A stretch of DNA of 46,300 nucleotides from positions 1 through 46,300 of the forward strand of contig CAISPN010000101.1 in NCBI GenBank assembly GCA_903887375.1, in the 5' to 3' direction. Source of the stretch: an uncultured cyanobacterium (lineage in GTDB: Bacteria; Cyanobacteriota; Cyanobacteriia; Cyanobacteriales; Microcystaceae). Positions 41,629 through 46,300 of the stretch are shown here, piece by piece. Both the position numbers and the translations under genes were made by a program. Position 1 is the stretch's first letter; every line of letters starts with the position of its first letter. Below the pieces are notes generated by a model. That model worked only from the letters and a program-made list of their open reading frames with translations, did not search any database and had not been told where the DNA came from.

Positions 41629-43320
41629 TTATTTTGTGGTTAGGGCGGCACTATTGTTTTGAGAGGAAAAATCTCTTAGCGCCGACCAGGCCACTGACCA
41701 TATTCGTTCAACCTGGAGATCGTCTTTGATGAGACTCCAGAGACGCTGCATTTCGTCAGTATGGAGCTTGTCGTCTTCTAAAAGAGCAAGAATTAACTGA
41801 CGGCGCAGCGCCTTACCCTCTTGGGAGAGAACATATTGGATGCCTAATTGGGCAGTTGGTAACAGATTAAAGCTATCATCCGAGCGCGCGATAGAAATCA
41901 TGTTTTCGAGCCTTTGCCATTGAAATTTACCATCTTTAAAGAGAACTTCCAATAGTCTACGGCGCAATTGTGGAGATTCTCCCTTTAAAAGACGACTTGC
42001 TACATAGGGATAGGAGACTTCTACAATTTTAAAATTGGAATCAAGGCTCAAGGCTAAACCCTCTTGAGTTACTAAAGAGCGAATGATCAGGGCAAATTTA
42101 GAGGGAATACGAAAAGGATATTCAAAGACTAGATCCGAAAAGTCATCGGTGATGGTTTTAAAGTTGAAATCTTTGACTTTTTGACCTAAAGCTTTACTAA
42201 AAACCTTTTCTAGTGCTGGAATAATCGGGGTGATGTCGGTATCTTTGCTTAGAAAGCCCAGCTTGATAAAATCATCGGCTAAAGCTTGGTAATCTTGGTT
42301 GATCAATTGAACTACAGATGAGACAAGAGTTTCTTTAGTTGTCTCTTCCAGTTGATCCATCATTCCAAAGTCAATATAAGCCATGCGTCCATCGGGAGTG
42401 GCAAAAAGATTACCAGGATGTGGATCTGCGTGAAAGAACCCATGTTCTAGTAATTGGCGTAATCCAGAAATCACCCCAATTTTGATCATTTTTTGGGGAT
42501 CAAGTCCTGCTTTTTGGATCTCTGCAATATCGGTCAACTTACAACCATGAATCCATTCCAGGGTCAAGACATAGTGACTACTAAATTCTCGATATATCCT
42601 AGGTACCTTGACATCGGGATCTCCGGCAAAATTACGAGCAAATTTTTCAGCATTTTTTGCCTCGTTAGTGTAATTGATCTCCTCAAAGAGCTTTTCCCCA
42701 AATTCATCGATGATTAAGGTTAAGTTGTGTCCTAGGTTTAGGGGTAAAAATCCGCCAAACCACTGGGCTCCTAGCCTCATCCAACATAAATCCAGGGAAA
42801 TAATTTTTTTAAGATTAGGCCTTTGAACCTTGATAGCCACTTCCTCTCCGGTAAGAAGATAGCCATAATAAACTTGACCTAAACTAGCTGCTGCTATTGG
42901 ATCATTGGATATTTCCCGAAACATTTGAGAAAGAGACAGTCCTAACTGGCTTTCAATAATTGCAAAAGCAGTAGCATTATCAAAAGGTGGAAGCTGATCT
43001 TGGAGTTTAATTAGCTCATCTAGATAAATTTTTTGGATTAAGTCTGGTCTAGTAGAGAGAGCTTGGCCAACTTTAATAAAAGTTGGTCCTAGTCTTGTCA
43101 AGACTTCGCGCAGTTGAATTGCTCTTTGATTTCTATTGCTTTCCCTTTTGCCAGTGGATCTATCCCAAAGCGAGCGAAGGAAAAATCCCCCTAGATACCA
43201 AAAAATTATTAGAGTGCGACCTAGTAACTGCCAAGGGCGTCTTAGGTAATATTTGAATATGGAAGTGGCATTGTATGTGACAATACTATCGAGAGATTGA
43301 GAGCTTGGCTCCTGTTGCAT
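41629..43320 (-). CDS. ABC1/UbiB-family atypical kinase
   Basis: 563 residues. The family marks are K83-x-G-Q86 in FIKVGQALSTRPDL, the alanine-rich loop AAASLGQVYY (~143-152) in place of a glycine loop, the lysine in EEVAIKVQRP (K164), the HADPHPGNLF catalytic loop and the DFG-like YIDFGMMDQ. C-terminal hydrophobic helices are not obvious. ABC1 kinases in cyanobacteria and plastids are linked to plastoquinone/tocopherol metabolism and stress; the exact role here is unknown. It is upstream of the small membrane protein and ldcA. Confidence 0.92.
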   Translation of the reverse strand: MQQEPSSQSLDSIVTYNATSIFKYYLRRPWQLLGRTLIIFWYLGGFFLRSLWDRSTGKRESNRNQRAIQLREVLTRLGPTFIKVGQALSTRPDLIQKIYLDELIKLQDQLPPFDNATAFAIIESQLGLSLSQMFREISNDPIAAASLGQVYYGYLLTGEEVAIKVQRPNLKKIISLDLCWMRLGAQWFGGFLPLNLGHNLTLIIDEFGEKLFEEINYTNEAKNAEKFARNFAGDPDVKVPRIYREFSSHYVLTLEWIHGCKLTDIAEIQKAGLDPQKMIKIGVISGLRQLLEHGFFHADPHPGNLFATPDGRMAYIDFGMMDQLEETTKETLVSSVVQLINQDYQALADDFIKLGFLSKDTDITPIIPALEKVFSKALGQKVKDFNFKTITDDFSDLVFEYPFRIPSKFALIIRSLVTQEGLALSLDSNFKIVEVSYPYVASRLLKGESPQLRRRLLEVLFKDGKFQWQRLENMISIARSDDSFNLLPTAQLGIQYVLSQEGKALRRQLILALLEDDKLHTDEMQRLWSLIKDDLQVERIWSVAWSALRDFSSQNNSAALTTK

Positions 43321-43408
43321 ATGTTATATACAAATGTACGAATATATTTGGCTTGTTAAAATTGTTTAATCAAATTTAAGTTTAGTTTAAAAATCCTCAT
43401 TTTTCTAC

Positions 43409-44176
43409 TTAACCCAACAGAGAAGGTAAAGTGTTTGGGGTTAAGTTTTGGTGCAATACCTTGCCATCTTTAAACCAGACTATTCTTTTAGTTTGCTTGG
43501 CAACTTCTGGTTCGTGTGTAACCATTAATACCGTAATCCCCGAATCGTTCAATTCTTTAAAGATGGCGAGCACTTCTTGGGTAGTTACCGAATCGAGCGC
43601 CCCAGTCGGCTCATCAGCTAACAGCAAAACTGGTCTATTGACGATAGCTCTGGCAATAGCAACTCTTTGTTGCTGACCTCCAGAGAGCTGGTTGGGTTTA
43701 TTATTTAGCCTGTTATCTAAACCTACACGAGTTAGGGCTGCCACAGCTCGATCTCTTCTTTGCGCTAGAGGGACACCCGCATAGACCATGGGCAGCATCA
43801 CATTTTCCAAAGCGCTCATTTCGGGTAAAAGATGAAATTGCTGAAAGACAAAGCCTAGTTTTTGATTGCGGATTTTGGCTAGTTCGTTGTTGTTGAAGCT
43901 GGAAATATCTACCCCGTCTAGGTAATAATGCCCAGAAGTGGCTTTGTCCAAGCAGCCAATAATATTCATCATGGTTGATTTACCAGAGCCAGAGGCTCCC
44001 ATGATCGAACAGTATTCACCTTTGTTGATGCTTAAATCAACACCTGCAAGAGCCCGCACTTCAGTGTTGAGGCTACCGTATACTTTGCTTATCCCCTCTA
44101 GGCGAACAATAGGAGCATTTTCTAAAGAAAGATTGGGCGCAATATCATAATCAAGAGCCGGAGAATCGATTCTCAT
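43409..44176 (-). CDS. MacB/LolD-type ABC transporter ATP-binding protein
   Basis: 255 residues. Walker A GASGSGKST is at 60-68, Q-loop in FVFQQFHLLPEM, signature LSGGQQQRVAIARA and Walker B LLLADEPTGALD. The N-terminal RLEGISKVYGSLNTEVRALAGV is typical of the MacB/LolD/FtsE-type subfamily working with FtsX-like permeases. No permease gene is adjacent, so its partner is elsewhere. It follows recJ by 43 bp on the same strand. Confidence 0.92.
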   Translation of the reverse strand: MRIDSPALDYDIAPNLSLENAPIVRLEGISKVYGSLNTEVRALAGVDLSINKGEYCSIMGASGSGKSTMMNIIGCLDKATSGHYYLDGVDISSFNNNELAKIRNQKLGFVFQQFHLLPEMSALENVMLPMVYAGVPLAQRRDRAVAALTRVGLDNRLNNKPNQLSGGQQQRVAIARAIVNRPVLLLADEPTGALDSVTTQEVLAIFKELNDSGITVLMVTHEPEVAKQTKRIVWFKDGKVLHQNLTPNTLPSLLG

Positions 44177-44219
44177 CTTCTAATTTCCTTACACTTGTTA
44201 ATTTATATTAACATTTGGC

Positions 44220-45944
44220 CTAAATTTTAACAGCTACTAGATTTAGCTGAAGTTCAGTTTTACCTTGCCAAGTGTTTTGCTCAAGTTTAAAGGCAATATC
44301 TAAAGGAGAAGGTAGTGGGCAGTAGGATCCCCACCGCCAAGCTTTCGCTTTAAATACGGTACTGCAGCCATCTTGCCTCAGTTTGAGTTGAAGGTGCTCA
44401 CGGTTTTTACCCATGATGCTCTGCTCTAAAATGCGCACTTTCGGTGTCCAAAGGATGGGAAGTTCATTGTCAATCCCCCAAGGATGAAGATTGCTGAAAT
44501 CTTGATAAAGTTCAGGAGTTATTTCTGCAAAATTGACCAAAGCATCAATTTTAACCAGAGGCTGTAAATCTTCGAACTGTACAGATTGATGGGCAAATTG
44601 CCGCAATTTTTCTTGAAAGAGAGGCAAATTTTCCTTCTGCAGAGAAAAACCACCAGCGGCTGGATGTCCTCCATATTTGTCTAGCTCATTGTGGGCAAAC
44701 TCTAGAGCTTCAAAAATATTAAATTCGGGGATGCCCCTAGCTGAGCCGCGTAATTTGTCTCCCTGCTCATCTGGAGTGGCAATAAAGGTAGGTGCGCCGT
44801 AGCGCTCTACTAAGCGAGAAGCTACCAAGCCAATTACCCCATGATGCCAGTTCTCTGCTACTAGACAAATTACCCTATCTTGGCGCCAAGCAATAGTTGC
44901 TAGTAATTTGATGGCTTGAGTTTCTATTTCTTGGGTTAGATTCTGCCTTTGGTTGTTGTAGGCTTCACATTGCATTGCTCTTTCTAAAGCGATGCCAGGA
45001 TCTTCTGTAGTTAAAAGTTCTATGACTACTTGAGGATCGCCAATTCGTCCGACAGCATTGATCCTTGGACCTAATTTAAAACCAATATCTTCAGATTCAA
45101 GCCCATTGACTTTATCTGAAAGTCCAGAAACCTGGATCAAGGCTTTTATTCCTTCATTGTTAGACTTGGGTAAAAGGCGTAGTCCCTTTTTAAGAAGACG
45201 GCGATTAATTCCAACTAAAGGAGCTAGATCTGCTATGGTTCCTAGGGTAAATAGCTCAAGTAAACTATTAATTAACCCTTTATTCAACTTTCCAAAACGC
45301 TCAGCAGTAGTTACAGCTAGGACATAGGCCATACCTACCCCTGCAAGCCCCCAAAAAGGGCAATCTTGCTCAAGCATTTTGGGATTGAGGATAGCCTCAG
45401 CTATAGGCAGGGTATCTGGCAGATCATGGTGATCCGTGATGATAACTTTCAAACCGAGCTCTTTGGCTCTGTTGATTGCCTGATGAGCAGAAATGCCATT
45501 GTCAACTGTGATGATTAGTTTTACCCCTTCAGAAGCAAACTGTTCGACAATACGGTTATTAATTCCATAGCCGTCTTTGTGACGACTGGGTATGGCATAG
45601 TCAATATTGGCCCCAAGATAGCGAAATGCTCTCAAAAGTAGAGCTGTACTGGTCATCCCATCGGCATCATAGTCACCGCAGATTGCTATTTTTTGCTTGT
45701 CTTTGATTATCTGCTCGAGGATATCAACACCGTGGCGGAGATCTTTGAAGACATCTAAAGGTTTTGGTAGGACTTCTCTGTTTGGGTTGATGAAAATATC
45801 TGCTTTCTTGACGTCAAGTTTATTTCGATTGATCAGAATTTGAGCAAGCAATGTGGAAATGCCCGTACCCTGAGTCAATGTTTGTATTTGTTCTTTACTG
45901 GCAGGCGGGTAAAATGACCAGCGTTTTATGGGTAATCGAGACAT
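44220..45944 (-). CDS. recJ: Single-stranded-DNA exonuclease RecJ
   Basis: 574 residues. It degrades single-stranded DNA 5' to 3' in recombination and mismatch repair. The DHH phosphoesterase motifs are complete: DYDADGMTS at 91-99, D148 in TVDNG, DHH at 171-173 (IITDHHDLP), the GVIGLVASRL region of DHHA1, and GGHPAAGGF. A C-terminal OB-like part follows. Length is normal. ATG 45944 is a clear start. Confidence 0.95.
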   Translation of the reverse strand: MSRLPIKRWSFYPPASKEQIQTLTQGTGISTLLAQILINRNKLDVKKADIFINPNREVLPKPLDVFKDLRHGVDILEQIIKDKQKIAICGDYDADGMTSTALLLRAFRYLGANIDYAIPSRHKDGYGINNRIVEQFASEGVKLIITVDNGISAHQAINRAKELGLKVIITDHHDLPDTLPIAEAILNPKMLEQDCPFWGLAGVGMAYVLAVTTAERFGKLNKGLINSLLELFTLGTIADLAPLVGINRRLLKKGLRLLPKSNNEGIKALIQVSGLSDKVNGLESEDIGFKLGPRINAVGRIGDPQVVIELLTTEDPGIALERAMQCEAYNNQRQNLTQEIETQAIKLLATIAWRQDRVICLVAENWHHGVIGLVASRLVERYGAPTFIATPDEQGDKLRGSARGIPEFNIFEALEFAHNELDKYGGHPAAGGFSLQKENLPLFQEKLRQFAHQSVQFEDLQPLVKIDALVNFAEITPELYQDFSNLHPWGIDNELPILWTPKVRILEQSIMGKNREHLQLKLRQDGCSTVFKAKAWRWGSYCPLPSPLDIAFKLEQNTWQGKTELQLNLVAVKI

Positions 45945-45972
45945 AAGGCGTATTGTGGTATTGAAATAAGCT

Positions 45973-46300
45973 CTAGATTAGCTTATTTCTATTTTGATTC
46001 AAAAGACTTTTGATATAAAAAGCAATCATGATAGCAAATGATACAAAAAGGAGGCTCAGATTTCTCAATTCATCTTTGTTGCAAAATAAAATCATTAAAG
46101 GAATGCTAATTAATAAAGCAATCAAAGTATGTTGCTTAATTGGGGTAGACAAAAATGACCAAGATTGAGAAACAATTGTATAAACAATAAATATAAAAAA
46201 CACAGATAAACCTGTGGGTGCAATTACACTATAAAGGGGGTGATACTCCAGAAACAAGTAATGCAAGGGATTTAAATAGAAAGGTATATTTCCAAAGAAA
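45973..46300 (-). CDS. Membrane protein, 5' end beyond the right edge
   Basis: The frame stays open to the window edge: upstream of the TTG at 46266 it continues GNIPFYLNPLHYLFLEYH, so the real start probably lies outside. The visible ~109 residues hold three hydrophobic segments (LSVFFIFIVYTIVSQSW, LIALLISIPLMILFC, LLFVSFAIMIAFYI) and a short basic tail. The family is not recognised. It lies 28 bp upstream of recJ on the same strand. Confidence 0.6.
   Translation of the reverse strand, partial: FFGNIPFYLNPLHYLFLEYHPLYSVIAPTGLSVFFIFIVYTIVSQSWSFLSTPIKQHTLIALLISIPLMILFCNKDELRNLSLLFVSFAIMIAFYIKSLLNQNRNKLI

Overview
The window is a compact, A+T-rich chromosomal segment from a cyanobacterium. Markers confined to, or typical of, cyanobacteria are spread along it: NdhO of the photosynthetic NDH-1 complex, a DUF2555 and a DUF1823 protein, an SLH-domain OprB-type porin, HemJ, a DevBCA-type exporter, a DUF1400-fused lipase-like hydrolase and a PEP-CTERM PhoD phosphatase. 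The species cannot be named from the sequence alone. Core genes (lnt, coaBC, argC, trpC, galE, murG, recJ, rnhA, hemJ, ndhO, trxA) are interleaved with small accessory patches.

Layout. Bases 1-3560 are an accessory patch. It holds the 3' end of a restriction-modification-type methyltransferase, a truncated coiled-coil protein remnant, a two-gene cassette (Schlafen-AlbA/GHKL protein plus a HEPN-like protein) and a decayed IS982 element. Bases 3561-11000 carry an aldehyde dehydrogenase, a short membrane ORF coupled to lnt, an FTR1 iron permease, a NiCoT nickel/cobalt transporter preceded by a C-tract inverted repeat, coaBC with DUF2555, and an esterase. Bases 11102-14286 are a devBCA operon. 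Bases 14251-17822 are a reverse-strand pair: a dCache/HAMP cyclase-like receptor translationally coupled to an MscS-type channel with a cyclic-nucleotide-binding domain. Bases 18005-21146 are a secreted PepSY-like protein, a PstS-like binding protein and an SLH/OprB porin in one operon. Bases 21147-22006 are scar tissue: a histidine-kinase CBS fragment and a recombinase-domain protein. After trxA, a small secreted protein and DUF1823 comes a long reverse-strand run (argC to ndhO) with a tRNA-Arg(CCG) inside it. Bases 31293-36480 are a surface-polymer/accessory set: two FkbM methyltransferases (the second broken by one stop codon), a GT2 glycosyltransferase, a lipase-like hydrolase and an SDR. 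The end holds murG, an NTF2-like secreted protein, a Pho-box-controlled phoD, an LD-carboxypeptidase, an ABC1 kinase, a MacB-type ATPase, recJ and a membrane protein cut by the right edge.

How genes work together. Envelope themes dominate: lipoprotein acylation (lnt), peptidoglycan (murG, LD-carboxypeptidase), outer-membrane uptake (porin), glycolipid or other export (devBCA), sulfated or methylated surface glycans (galE, sulfotransferase, FkbM, GT2) and phosphate scavenging (phoD). Four convergent gene pairs overlap by 26-78 bp at their 3' ends, and a fifth shares a palindromic stop.

The most unusual item is the cyclase-channel pair. The cyclase-like domain has lost both metal-binding aspartates and the transition-state arginine. 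The channel's nucleotide-binding cassette lacks its usual phosphate-contacting arginine. Together these suggest a receptor-channel couple that no longer relies on ordinary cAMP or cGMP synthesis. The Schlafen/HEPN-like cassette in the accessory patch is the best candidate for an uncharacterised defence or toxin system.
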